Source: Carposina sasakii
Lineage: Eukaryota; Arthropoda; Insecta; Lepidoptera; Carposinidae
DNA length: 64,000 nt
Direction: 5' to 3'
NCBI GenBank assembly: GCA_014607495.2
Contig: CP053153.1
Location: forward strand, 7,502,001 to 7,566,000
The stretch's first letter is position 1, and every line of letters starts with the position of its first letter. Made by a program: the position numbers and the translations under genes. Under the pieces are notes generated by a model, which saw only the letters and a list, made by a program, of their open reading frames with translations, ran no database searches and was not told where the DNA came from. Positions 1-11,809 of this stretch are shown here, piece by piece.

Positions 1-293
1 TAGGAATAATATGTAAGTACATATCTACCTATTAAAGAAAGTTCAATGATGTACAGTACCTACATAACGTAAGAGGGTTTTCAAATCGTTTGATTTAAAC
101 TGTTGTATTTAGTCAATACATAATATATACTATTATAAATTTTGAATATCTTGCATATTTATGCAAGACAGTGGATGCAATAATAAAATCATAAAAGGAA
201 AGGTCCAACCCATATTGTAGGAAAATTTGTTATAATAAAATGGTAATTATAAGTATCTTTTTACCGTATGACAAGGTGGAATAAAGACCTACC

Positions 294-703
294 CCGTAAC
301 ATGGCAAAAACGCGACGCGTTATTTTTTATCATCTGCGCGCGTTTCCAGTCACCAAATGCGAGCATGGCAAAGAGCGCCCCTCGGGAACCGTGCGCGACG
401 CGTCTTTCGGACAACTCGCGAAAGTGACGTTACCATTACGAAAGTAAATTAAACTTTATTACTTTCAACACTGAATCGATAATTGAAATGATATACCAGT
501 CACATAAAACGTCAAAATTCGCGATAAAAACCCGCGTGAATTTAAACGGCATGCTCGAAACTGCGAGTTATATATAGCGCGTTACGCGACGCGGGTTTGC
601 ATGTCAGCTTGAAGTGAGAAACGTCATTTTGTCGCGAATTTTGACATTTAGGCGCCATAAAATGCGCGACATACGTGAGTCGCGTACAGCATGCTACTGG
701 TGC
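294..703 (+). repeat. CG-rich MITE-like element, long copy
   Basis: A CG-rich block stands out from its AT-rich surroundings. It begins with CATGGCAAAAACGCGACGCG and ends CATGCTACTGGTGC. A shorter copy in the same orientation lies at 31493-31686 and shares both ends and an inner stretch (ACGTCATTTTGTCGCGAATT, then TTTAGGCGCC). This copy carries extra inner sequence with its own inverted pieces. The left end is worn. No coding potential is seen. Confidence 0.7.
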
Positions 704-2309
704 TTCTTAAATTTTGCTTCCATCGAGGAAGAAGGAACTAAGGAATAGAGATTTTGACGACATTTCGTGACTGCATATCATTTTGATTAAACTAATTTGA
801 TTATAAAATATCACATAAAAAATATACAATTTCACATTCTATTTCTACTAAGTACATAAAAAATAATTAAGTACACGGACAATAATGACCTGCAGTGTGG
901 TGTAATCTGCGCCTGTGTCACAAAATGTATCTATGATACTCGATAATATCGGCGGTAGAATAGAACAAAGGTGTACTTAGGTAACAACAGTAAACAGTTA
1001 AACTTAACTGATACCACAGTTAACAATTATCGTGGTAAAATACCAAACTAAGAATGGTATTCACCTACATTGTATGATATTCAGATCTCTTGCCTCAATT
1101 AACTATCAAACCTAAGATATTCTGTCTCTACACTACACCAATATAACCAGCACCAGTTTCGCTTACAAACAATTACTTAAACTGTATTGGCACTATTCAC
1201 TTAATAGTATTGTAAGTATTTAATAATAATAGGCAAAAAGTAATTATTAATTTAATACTAAAAATAACCTAGTGTTTTACTATTACGTATAAAGGCGCTA
1301 AATTGGAATGTACTCACTTAGGTTATCTATAATACTTTACTCTTGCAGAAATCAAATGGAATTTCATAATATTGGAATGTTCAGAAAATATAAATCGATG
1401 GTGTATAATTATTTTAACTATGGCACCTGAACTGTTACGTGTGTAATACTGATTCATTGTACTGAATATTAGAAACAACGCTAACAAATTAAGTAAAATC
1501 TAATAGAAATTATATGAAATCTGCCGATATTTTGTACAGTTATTGAAATTTGTACTTAATTACTAAGTACTTTAAAGATTTCTAAAATATAATTTGTAGG
1601 TAATATATGTACCTAATTGCGAATAATCCCGATTTCACAACATGGACGGATAGTAAATAGTCATGAGCATTTTCGGTGGACGGTTCCGAATATATTTGAT
1701 TAATAATTGTAACAAATACTTAAGTAAAAAGTTACACAATTAGTGTTGTTCATGAGGTCCTAACTGTCCTGAGCACCTACCTAGGATAACATAATGAATG
1801 TGATTAATATTATCATTAAATTAATTTCTTTAACAATATATTATCAACAAGAAAAGCATTTGACTATATAAAATATATCTAAGTATCTAAAAATATATTT
1901 TTAATTTGATCATTAATTTCACTTTAGGTTTCTACAGAAACTTTGAAAGCGAAAAAATAGGTAGGTTATTTTCTTAAGTTTCTTATTACACTTCTATAAA
2001 AAAAATTATACAAAGCACTGCATCTTATACCTAAACATAATTTTAAAACAGTTAAGTATAATTATCGTAAATGATTCGCAAATATAATAATATCCATTAT
2101 TGTAGACTTTCCAATAAGTAATTTCATAAATGATATATCTATAAGTACATAACTTTACTTATGTATGACATTCATTACATACTTATTTAACTTTATTACA
2201 CAAATAAAGTATTAATTAGTTAAGTAGGTGGTACCTACCCAATAGTATATAAGGCATTGTATGGGTGTTTGTATTTTTAAGTTGTAGATAAAAAATGCGT
2301 TTAAAATAC
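704..2309. other. AT-rich stretch without recognised gene
   Basis: No open frame of note, no splice-framed coding stretch and no repeat that I can place. It lies downstream of the minus-strand FERM gene. Confidence 0.5.
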
Positions 2310-2425
2310 ATACGATTATTGAATCACGCCTCTTTCCCGAAGGGGTACGCAGCGATCTCGGACCTCCATTGCTACGGTTCTGACGCACCTTTTTTTAAAT
2401 AAATACCTTATCCAATCCAAATCGC
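2310..2425. repeat. Interspersed repeat fragment
   Basis: The stretch starting GAATCACGCCTCTTTCCCGA (2321 on) resembles a short repeat that is common in lepidopteran genomes, and it is more GC-rich than its flanks. The 61-codon open frame across it is not a credible gene. The class of element is not known to me. Confidence 0.4.
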
Positions 2426-2747
2426 CCTCGGACGGCAGAATAGTAAAATATATATTGTTTTTAACTAGCTTCCTACTTAAATAAATAAGTAACATAATCA
2501 CATGTAGAAAATTACTATATAAGTATACTCTATAAGGTCTTATCGTTTTAAGATTTATTCATATTATTATTTTACTAATCTAGCATAAAGATTTTTTACA
2601 GAAAATGATTTCATTACTCTGTGTTCATAGAAAAAAGTAACTTTAAATTAAAACGATAAGGCCTAGTGGACACCGTAAAAGAAGTTTTTATATATTTCAC
2701 AAATTCATCAAAAACATTGCGACATCATATTATCGCCAACGATTACA

Positions 2748-4763
2748 TTACAACTGTGTTGTTATAACCGATTTACGATGAATGATTGTTATTTCCTTCT
2801 CTCCTATTCCCGATGGCGAGCTTGGTTCTGAAGTCACTAGCCACGGAGACAGAGACGATAAAGGTTGCACTTTGGGAGCTAACTCTTCTTTCTTTTCAAC
2901 TGGTTTCGGAGAAGTCAACATCGGCTGCGTAAGTGGTGGCTCCACAACCACAATGGATACGTATTGTGAAGTATTTGGTGGTTGCGAATGGGACTCGTTT
3001 AGGATTTTAGGTGACGGTGACGACGGTAACGATAAGTTTATGTTTGCAGGCTCGTTCATTATTTTTACTTCCTCTCGTGCTTTTAAAATATTATTACATT
3101 TCAGTTGCCCTGGAGGTAATGCTTTGTTAGAAGAAAGATAACATTTTGTTTGATTATTAGGCACCTCGTTTTCGTTGCTTGAATCAGTTTGATCCTTTTT
3201 CACTTCATTCTTTGAGTCATCACTATTTAACTTTTCTTTCACCAAGCTCATGAGCAGATCATTCAATGGATTAGATTCAGCAACGGGAGAACAATTACAT
3301 GGAGGCTTGTTCAAAACCAAGTGTGTAAGATTATTTTTCTTTTCATCCTTATCCACTTTGAATAACACTTTGTTACTAATAGCATCATCTTTAGACATGG
3401 GCAATTCTTCTACTGGATCATCACAGTGTATAATGTTCTTTGTTGAAGATTCACCAACTTCCATCAGATGTGGCTCAATATCAATTAAGGATGACTTCTG
3501 AGATTTGGCACTGCTCTTTCTGGATAAATTGTCAAGCACAATAGTGTCAGGAGTCAAAACATTCGCATCAGTAGATGTACTAGGTACTTCAGTGGTTGCT
3601 TCTGGAGATGCATTGGTTTCAGGTTTTGTAGAATTTTGCTTCTCACGTTCCCGAAGTACATGACTTTGCCTTCTAGCAAAACGTTGACTAGGGCGTCTTT
3701 CGAATTGGACAGTACGCCGTGCTCGATTCTGTTGTGTGGTTTGGTATTCTGTTTTTCCTGAGTATTGAAATCTAGATCCCATCCTGAAAAAGTTTTGCCT
3801 AGCAGAGGGGCCCTTAACCGGTGCTCGCAACCGGAAGAAAGTGTGATGTTCAACAGCACATTTCCACAGATGTTTACAAGCTTTCTCATTGTGCAATCTA
3901 AATACAAATGTATGTTCTTGTTCGCGGCCCTGGTCGTCGTCCTCTACAACCACCAGAGTTAGTTTCTTTTTCTTAAAATCCAATTTACTTATTTTAGGCC
4001 AAAAGAATAAACCAATCTTTTGTGGCCCTTCGAAAACAAGAATACCTGTTGGTGTTAATCCCAGATGATACTCACATCCATCCTTGCCCAGTACAATGTG
4101 CATATCAACACCATACATTTCTAACCACTTAGCTTTGTTCAAATAATTTACTTCAGCCTGAGCAGGAGTCAGACCTTTGCATTTTTTAAATTCCTCTAAA
4201 ACCTCTATTTCCATCTCTTCTGTTTGGTTAGGTACAAACCTGAATTCAGAAACTGTGGCAGGAGTATGTATAGCATCATCATAATCACCAAGCTCGGACT
4301 GCAGTGCCAAGGCTGCCAGTTCCACGGCAGTTGAGTATGGACATTCCAGTTTGCTTTCTAAAATATCTTTCTTCAGTTGCAAAAAAAACTGATATCTGGT
4401 AAGTTCTTCTCTTAAGTTATTAGGCTCAGAGGAATAAAATTTTACTTTTAACCTTAGGGTGTATGGTGGACCTATTTTCACTTGCTTCTTAATTGTTTTA
4501 GTTGGATCTAACCAATGTTTAACATTATGAGTATCAGTGAATTGTAGACCAAAATAGTCCTTCTCTATTAGGTCCAATGAATAAAAAACTTGTTCATATA
4601 AATCATTTGCACTAGCTTTTTTGGATAGATTAATCGACAAATCAGTATCATCAAGCAACATCACCTTGCATTGTATAAAATTTTTGTTAATGGTACCTTT
4701 TTGTCCCTGCTTACTTTTGTTCTGGCTTCCTGAGCGGCCCCTTCTACTGAGAAAGCGCAGCAT
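2748..4763 (-). CDS. yurt: FERM-domain protein, Yurt / band 4.1-like 5
   Basis: This encodes a 671-residue cortical scaffold of the Yurt/EPB41L5 family. In insects these proteins sit under the lateral membrane of epithelia, restrain Crumbs and help form septate junctions. The FERM domain spans about residues 30-313 ([58 protein letters not shown]). It is followed by a FERM-adjacent segment near 325-365 ([14 protein letters not shown]), a long low-complexity tail, and a class I PDZ ligand, TTQL, at the end. The open frame runs 30 codons further upstream, but a splice acceptor (TTTTTATAG at 4783 on) lies just before the Met at 4763. That Met also matches the family start (ML-F--R-GR), so I use it. 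All coding sequence is in one exon. A possible poly(A) signal is at 2554-2559. The family is clear; the gene name is by similarity. Confidence 0.9.
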   Translation of the reverse strand: MLRFLSRRGRSGSQNKSKQGQKGTINKNFIQCKVMLLDDTDLSINLSKKASANDLYEQVFYSLDLIEKDYFGLQFTDTHNVKHWLDPTKTIKKQVKIGPPYTLRLKVKFYSSEPNNLREELTRYQFFLQLKKDILESKLECPYSTAVELAALALQSELGDYDDAIHTPATVSEFRFVPNQTEEMEIEVLEEFKKCKGLTPAQAEVNYLNKAKWLEMYGVDMHIVLGKDGCEYHLGLTPTGILVFEGPQKIGLFFWPKISKLDFKKKKLTLVVVEDDDQGREQEHTFVFRLHNEKACKHLWKCAVEHHTFFRLRAPVKGPSARQNFFRMGSRFQYSGKTEYQTTQQNRARRTVQFERRPSQRFARRQSHVLREREKQNSTKPETNASPEATTEVPSTSTDANVLTPDTIVLDNLSRKSSAKSQKSSLIDIEPHLMEVGESSTKNIIHCDDPVEELPMSKDDAISNKVLFKVDKDEKKNNLTHLVLNKPPCNCSPVAESNPLNDLLMSLVKEKLNSDDSKNEVKKDQTDSSNENEVPNNQTKCYLSSNKALPPGQLKCNNILKAREEVKIMNEPANINLSLPSSPSPKILNESHSQPPNTSQYVSIVVVEPPLTQPMLTSPKPVEKKEELAPKVQPLSSLSPWLVTSEPSSPSGIGEKEITIIHRKSVITTQL

Positions 4764-5216
4764 TCTGGCTTGGTTGTTATACCTATAAAAATTTAAGTTT
4801 AATTGTACCTTATTCCTTATAACACAAGATGTTTCACTTTTGTCTACCACCACAATATTGCCTATTATCTATATAGTGTTGTTACCTTCAGTTTTACAAA
4901 GCAACAAAGCTTATATTATCAATTGTTATAGAAATTGTCGTTAATTAAATTACTCACTAAATTTTGTGTATCTATGTTGTATTGTATCTACAAAAATGTA
5001 TTGTATATTGTATATATAGGTAACGTGGAATTATAAACACCACACGTCATGATACATTTAAATTCATTATATATTTATGAATAACAACTCAAATGTGTGG
5101 AAATTAATTACATTAGCAATACATTATTAAATACGTACCCAATAAACCACTATAAATACTATAAATTTCACAAAAAATAAGTCTAAAAAGGTCAACTTTT
5201 GGGCAAAGAATATACT

Positions 5217-5282
5217 TTTTTTTTTGTTTAGTTTATCCCGAAGGAAAGGCAAGGAGAACTAAGCCCATACAGCCATTGTCAA
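5217..5282 (+). repeat. Short repeat, copy 1 of 2
   Basis: A stretch with TAGTTTATCCCGAAGGAAAG and then CTAAGCCCATAC recurs almost unchanged and in the same orientation at 23641-23702. The class is unknown. Confidence 0.7.
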
Positions 5283-5324
5283 AGAATATACTACTCCTTT
5301 TGGGTCAACCACAGACACAGAAAA

Positions 5325-5780
5325 AGGCACGGGTAGAAGCCGTATTCTAGTAATCATAGAACAATTTTATGGTTCATAGAAATTGTTAGAGCAAATTAGA
5401 ACATGACGTTTCTCTCCCTCCCCTAACCTCTCACTCCCCCTCTGTGGCCAAACCGATGTTGTCTCTTCCCCTTTAGTTTGTTTGTGATCTCTTTGTTTAC
5501 ATGAATTTTCCAAGTTAGTGTTTTATTTTAGCTATTTTGTGCTAAAAAGAAACTTTTGGGTCTTATTTATATAGGTACGTAGCTAAGGGACGTTTCTAGT
5601 GCTTAATTACGACAGGGCGTTTCAAGTTTAGTGTTACACATGAACGTATAAAGAATAACGGACAGAGTGTTGTCACTACACGGAATGAAACATTCATAGT
5701 AAGCTCGGTAACGTAGTAGGTATGTGTATTGACGCGTTATCCACCCACACATACAAACCATAGTAAGCTCGGCGCCTACC
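5325..5780 (-). repeat. Repeat shared with OSGEPL1 upstream region
   Basis: Read on the minus strand, this sequence (TAACACTAAACTTGAAACGC, then TTAGCTACGTACCTATATAA and AATTCATGTAAACAAAGAGA) matches the plus strand of 31990-32745, allowing for an insertion in that copy. It lies about 560 bp or more upstream of the yurt start, in the same orientation relative to that gene as the other copy is to OSGEPL1. No terminal repeats were identified. Confidence 0.75.
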
Positions 5781-6849
5781 AGAAAATCCGTACACATATC
5801 ATCGCGCCCGCCATTACGGTGCTTCTACCTGTGCAGATTGGCTTAATAAAATAGAACGTATTCAGTAGTTAGGTATACACCTATACCTTATTTTATTTAG
5901 AAATAAGAAGAATGCGAAAAGACGAAATTAGGTTTTTTATTAGGCACAATTTTGTGTATTATAGTCAATAGTTCCTAAAGAGTTTACTACTCAATTCAAT
6001 AGTACCTATTTACATAAAGTTTGCACTATACCCAAAGAAGCTGATTTCGCAAACACAAAATTGAATTTTTTAGTAGGATACATGTATATCATTCATCTGA
6101 GAGAATACCTACATCGGATACATCAATATGGAAAAACTACAAACGTCCTATAACAAACAACAACAAAAAACACCACATTGTTATAATTCGACACACACAG
6201 AATAATTTGTTAGATTCATGAATTTTATGATAGACATACATACTAATAGCTTGAGTACTTATTTACATAATTTATGTACAATACCTATATATATAAAAAA
6301 TATGGAAAAATGACAACTATCGTGCCTGACACAATGGTGGCCAAAATAGAAATGAAATATAATATTTCATTTCAAGGCTTTTTGTCGTATGCAAAATTAT
6401 CGATACAGGACTACGATATAGAACTATCGTCACAACACTGTTTTTCATAAAAACAATTAGATACAATTTCAAAGCGAAATAATTAAAAATACAGGAAAAC
6501 AATGAGAAAATGTGATGAAATATCATGATAAAAGACAAAACCCATTTGTTTATTTTAAAATATAGAGATATTTTTATCAAATATCTAATATATACCGATG
6601 AAATGTTACGCCAACTTGTTTGGCTCCTTTTGCGTTCACGCACCCAATTACATGGCACCTTGGCGACATCTTCTTGTTTAATTTTAAAATGAATTGCATT
6701 TAAACTAAAATAATGTCAATAAACATCGGAAAAATTCTTTCACACAAAACCAAAACAATCCTCACTGACAGGTCACCTAGCGTAATGATGATTTCAAAAT
6801 GGCCGGGATTAGACATGGCTAACTCCGGACACAACTATATCCTCGGATA
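5781..6849. other. AT-rich stretch without recognised gene
   Basis: The open frames here (for example 113 codons at 6317-6658 on the minus strand) are hydrophobic, low-complexity and unlike known proteins. Nothing else was recognised. Confidence 0.45.
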
Positions 6850-7113
6850 TACAGGGTGTAACAAAAAGGGTATGTTAAGCGAAAAGCTATGTAAATAGCC
6901 CACTATAGAGAACCTATTTCCAAAATTTGAGACTCGAAATCACATTTTTATTTTTCAAGATTGTATAAAACTTCCTGAGATATTTAAAAATTCTCCATAC
7001 GATCGGGAAAAATAAACATGTGATTTCGGGTCTCAAATTTTGTGGATAGGTTCTCTACAGTGGGCTATTTACATAGCTTTTCGCTTAACATACCCTTTTT
7101 GTTACACCCTGTA
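6850..7113. repeat. Foldback MITE, TACAGGGTGTAAC family, copy 1
   Basis: This 264 bp element is nearly a full inverted repeat. It starts TACAGGGTGTAACAAAAAGG and ends with the reverse complement. The flanking bases read GGATA and TATCC, consistent with insertion at TA as in Tc1/mariner-type MITEs. A second copy of identical length is at 51824-52087 and a truncated one at 16936-17169. It has no coding capacity. Confidence 0.85.
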
Positions 7114-7519
7114 TATCCAGAGGTGGATATGAATCAAATCCTTCACTTTAAAGAAAGTTACCATATCCTATATCCGACCCACTCCGATCTACCGAATAAT
7201 GCCGAAGATAAGAATAAGTGAGCGAGACGGAATGCGAACGCGCCGGAACGCGCGCTACTATCGCAGTAGACGCATGAGCGCGAATGTAACATACACGAGT
7301 ATATACGAATACTCACGAGCGACAGGCATGCCGTTTAGTTCGTTGCTATGTTTGTTTTGAAATATTTGTTTTCGTAATTATAATTTAAGTATTTTGTTTT
7401 AATGTAAATAAGGTTTGGATTTGGATTTTTTTAGGACAATAGTGTTAGTGTACCTACCTATTTATTTTGATTTTTAAATACGCCTATCAAATATTCTAAT
7501 TCTTATTTGGATAGACAGT

Positions 7520-7705
7520 GCTAAGATCCCAATCATATCTCAGTTACCTTAATCTCTTCATTCCCGGATATGTACGCGGAGTTGGATCTGTTAAAAGGAT
7601 ACCTACAACAACCAAACCAATCCCAGTCATATCTCGCTTCACTTAATCTCTTCGTTCCCGGATATGCACGCGGAGTTGGATATGTTAAAAGGATATATAT
7701 CCTTA
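7520..7705 (+). repeat. Local direct duplication, two units of about 80 bp
   Basis: Two copies about 89 bp apart share ATATCTC, ACTTAATCTCTTCRTTCCCGG, ATATG.ACGCGGAGTTGGAT and TTAAAAGGATA. They look like a local tandem duplication in a repeat of unknown class. The rest of 7114-8116 shows no gene. Confidence 0.65.
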
Positions 7706-8116
7706 GTCGGAGTGATATGCTACATTTTCAATCCTTTCCTGGATAAGATTAGCCCATGCCTAGCCGGGATTTGGCCGCATTTGCGTATTACGCAGCGTTG
7801 CCTATGTCTGCATAGCCAAATTTCTTTTAAGTCAACATATTGTCGTCTCTTTTTTACTCGTAAAATTATAGGTTAGTAAAAGAGAGACAAATACAAGTTT
7901 ATGAGTACGATGTCGATTTACTTTATTTGTATAACTAATTATTTATATAGATCATAATGTTCACTCCATAGTATATATCGTATATATCTCACTGGTAAAA
8001 ATTAACTCATTTATGAATGACAAAAGTGAAAAAAAGAACGAATAATTGATCGAAGAAGCGTTCTTTTTTCACTTTCAATCCCTTTTCACCTAAAAGTGAA
8101 CGCAACCTAAGTAGAG

Positions 8117-10747
8117 ATATCGCACACCTAGATCTAAAGAGAGTTAAGTCAAAAATCTGTGTGATTGAGTTATGCTTACCATTTAATTGCCTATACGAAT
8201 ACCTATCTGCCAATAAAACATATTTAAAAATAAGTGCAAAACTCAACGCTTGATGGCGCCTAGAGTCCCTTTTGTTGAACTAGCGAGCCAGCTCCTCCCG
8301 CGCCTAAACGGGAACAACGCTAGTTGTAATCGGAATTAGAAGCGCAGTGTACGTGTCCTGTGTAAAAAGTTTGGAGTTATTTTGAGTTGTACCTGTTTAG
8401 TTGAAATTTGAAGCAGTATTATTTTGAATTGTCACCTTTTAGATGGTTAGTTCTGATTAAGAAAATGTTGCATTTTGAGTTAAACCTGTATTTCTGGCAA
8501 GGTGAGTAAAGTTTTTGTTTTTATTTTGAGTTGTTACCCTATTGTTGAAACATTTTTGATTTTGTAGTTGTGTCTGTTTTGTTGAGTCATATTTTATGCT
8601 CTCTTTTTTCTGTGAAATCTTATCAAAGTCAAACTTGTTTTGTTATTGGCGATTGGAGTTTTTAGGTTTTAGTACAATTTAATATTCAACTTAGCATTAA
8701 CAAAGTTTGTTCCTTTTTTACTGACAATTTTTCAAGTTGAGTCCCTTTAGATGGTTTCAGGCAAATATATTTTTACAACATAGCTAAAAAGATTAAAAAC
8801 GCTTTTTTACGGACTTTCCAAATCGATTTGGGACACAAGACTCTGTAAGTTAGTAAAATAAACATTTTATATTTCAGGAAAACAATGCAACTAGGGCGAT
8901 TTTTAGTAAATATGGTAGAAGAACGCGATAAAAAAAATATCGCTCCTCCTATCACTTTTACTCAACATGCAACCGTGGAAGATAACTTGAAGATGTCATC
9001 AAGTCATGAAGTTTCATCCAAAGGAACTCTTACTTTCTTATCACCGGTTAATACATCTATCCCTAGTACGTCTAAACAACAAAATTCTGTTGCCCCGAAC
9101 TACTATATTTCACCGATCCGGAGCGATGAAAGTGATATTGACGACTCCGATGAAGATCCTAATTTTCAATTGTTAAACAAAAATGAGCTCCCACCTAAGG
9201 TCATACCTTCATCATCATCGGTGACTTCGTTCAAAAGCAGCAGCAGCTCGAGTTTGTCGGATACCGAAGATGATAGTAAGCAAGTAGGCCCGGAAAATGT
9301 TATGGTTCTTGAAATTGAGATCGAAAAAAAGAGCAAAAAGAGAGTGGCGCAAACCAGCAACGTGGAAGTCGCGAAACAACTGAGGAACTCTGGAAAAGCT
9401 TACCAGTCCCTGTCAAAATGTAGGAAACTAATACTAAAAAGAAAGGTTGGACCACCCTGTGATAACAAATGTCGACTAAAATGCAAAGATAAAGTGGACG
9501 AGATGTCAAGACAACATGTCTTTAAGTCTTTAAGATTTTATAAATTCTATTCCCCGGATTGAATCACACTATTTGAGAGCCCAAACAATAAGAGAATTTA
9601 TAGCAAGTGATAAATCATTAGCAGATATCTTACAAAACACTTCGTGAAGAGGATGGACTACCGGTTGCCACGTCTTCTTCATTAAACAGGATATTCAATA
9701 CTGAATTTAACATTTCTTTCTTCGTACCGAAGAAATATCAATGCGATTTGTGCGAAAGGTACAATAATTCAAACGAAGAAGAAAAGTGCAAGATAATTCA
9801 GGAATATGAAGAGCATCTAAAAGAAAAAGATTTTGCAAGGACTGAAAAATAAAATGACAAGAATAGGACAGATGGCACAATCGTAGCAGTTTACGAGTTA
9901 CAGGCTGTATTCTTAACTCATTAGATCTCATTATAGTGAATTACCAAAGTTCTTCAGTACCCAATACAAAATATAAGTAAGGGCTATTAATATAAATAAG
10001 GTGTATTTTATTAACGACTATTTCTATGTGCCATTATTAGTACTTAGATATTTAGATTAAACCTAAATTTAAAGGTGATAATTTTTGATTCATAAGAGTG
10101 TTTTTTATTCTATATAAATATTCTATATAATTATAATTATTAATAATTCTGTAATTGAGAGACAAATATGGTTGTAATGATTCAGAAGTGCATTTAAAAC
10201 TGTTTTTTCTAGTTTGCAATATATTTTAAGTATTGTTTAAGAGTTATAACCTATTTGGGTTTATGAGACTGACATAGTTAATGCTACTAATAATAATAGT
10301 ACTAATAAATAATATTGATTGACTGCAGTCGTTTTTTTAATTATTTATCAACAAATAATATACTCTTACTGTTGGTCATGGTACACTTTGTCAGGACTTA
10401 TTTTAAATAATTCAAAAAGTCATTGCATTCTAAATATATAATGCCTCTTCAAAAGAGAGTCAACTATAAACTTAATTCACCAACACAGGCTTAACTCAAA
10501 TTAGTATAACAAATATACATACAGTAATAAACAAAAGGGAAATAATTCAAAAATTTAGATTTTTAGCCATAAAACGTGTATAAAACAATAAATTACTACA
10601 ATATCATTTATTACTAAGTATAAATAAAGCAAATCATAAAAACAAAACGCTCCTGCATTGCACAGGTACACAGAAAACAGTTTTTCGTGTTTATTGAAAA
10701 AAGTGCTTTTTTGAGTTAATACCTCTTTAGATCTAGGTGTGCGATAT
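8117..10747 (+). mobile_element. Decayed DUF7869-type DNA transposon, 2.6 kb
   Basis: Inverted terminal repeats of about 21 bp start CGCACACCTAGATCTAAAGAG at 8121 and end as the reverse complement at 10743. They are flanked by ATAT on both sides (8117-8120 and 10744-10747), a possible 4 bp target duplication. Because ATAT is its own reverse complement, it could also be part of the terminal repeat. Several TTGAGTT-type subterminal repeats follow the left end (8370, 8475, 8523, 8735). The inside carries a broken transposase-like gene (8885-9844) and an AT-rich non-coding right part. Length and target-duplication size match the better-preserved element at 28574-31291, but the terminal sequences differ. 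Confidence 0.7.
8885..9844 (+). pseudogene. Broken DUF7869-like transposase
   Basis: The first open frame (8885-9562, 225 codons) has an acidic, serine-rich start and then RNSGKAYQS and CDNKCRLKCKDKVDEMSRQ, the Cys-rich N-terminal signature of a protein group that I know as DUF7869-domain proteins. The reading then changes frame: RIESHYLRAQTIREFI is read from 9555, and RIFNTEFNISFF with PKKYQCDLCERY from 9688. It ends at a stop near 9844, short of the catalytic region. These pieces align with GTESHYNRSKSRRIYL and RIFVNEFNIGFR of the gene at 29035-30854, so the two are homologous. Three frames, a TGA near 9649 and a missing C-terminus make this a relic. Confidence 0.75.
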
Positions 10748-10918
10748 GCTAACGCATACTGTCTACGCATGGGTCAAACTCGTAGAGAGAGAGAGAGAAT
10801 AGAGGAAGGAGCTTAGATTATATACTCTGTAAACAGCTTATTAGAGTGTAAATAATATAAGGGAAGGAGTTAATAGCGTATACAGTGTGAGAGAGAAAAT
10901 GTGATATATATACATTAT

Positions 10919-11340
10919 TAGCTATGTATATTTATTATTTGCTTTGGCTTTTATCATATTTAGACCTTAAATTCAATAAAAACTGCATGATTAGATTATG
11001 ACAGAAAATAGATACTAACTTAGTTTGGCTGATTTCGCTCACTACGGCTTTTACAGCCAATTATACTGCAATTCACCATAACTGCACACTTTTAATACCT
11101 TGTAGGATATTGATTAAGGTTCGAGAACACAAATTTCACGAAACTTTAATTGTTTTGGACCAAATCTCTTACGACACGAATAATTTGTCTGCCATCAATA
11201 GCAATAATGGCAAACAAAAAACCTATACGCAAGTGGAGACAAAAAACTTAAGTCTCGTCCTGCTCACACCTTCATACTTTACATACGCGCCATCTTACTC
11301 TTGTAATTATTATTATTTCAGTAGCTTGTCTATACTTATG
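10919..11340 (+). repeat. Interspersed repeat, copy 1 of 2
   Basis: This matches 25769-26250 in the same orientation over more than 400 bp (for example GATTTCGCTCACTACGGCTT, TTCGAGAACACAAATTTCAC, TTCAGTAGC). The copy here lacks about 68 bp that are present in the other. The class is unknown and the short open frames inside are not convincing. Confidence 0.8.
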
Positions 11341-11809
11341 TAGGGTAGGTGATGCGCTCACGCCATCTATTTTTGACAGTTATTTTAACTTGTCAGAAAA
11401 TCCCTCGAAGTATATACCATACAAAATAAGTTCTGCATACTAAATAACTAATAAATACTATAACTACCTACGAACTAAAATTATTTGCAATAGAAACTAA
11501 GTTGTTTTTGCAATTCTTTATATTACTTTCTTCATATTATTTTTACAAATGTTGTACTCGTTTCTGAGGATTTTCACGACATTTCCATGCATTATCATCA
11601 TACAATGGCTGTATTGGCATAGTTTTCCTTGCTTTTCTTTCGGGGTAAACTAAACAAAAAACATTATCTATCATTCGTTCTTTCATTCTTCGTTCATTCG
11701 TCAGTGTTGTTAGATAGTTGACCTTGAAAAACAGTCGATAACGCATTTTACTCTTTACTCTATGCGATAACGCGAATATTCTATCGAAAATATCGACATG
11801 CTGCGATAC
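11341..11809. other. No gene recognised
   Basis: AT-rich sequence with only short open frames, leading into the TATCGATA cluster. Confidence 0.45.

Noticed and set aside
2782..3141. 119-codon plus-strand frame
   Set aside because: Shadow of the yurt C-terminal coding region on the other strand.
6317..6658. 113-codon minus-strand open frame
   Set aside because: AT-driven hydrophobic sequence without any domain, splice or promoter support.
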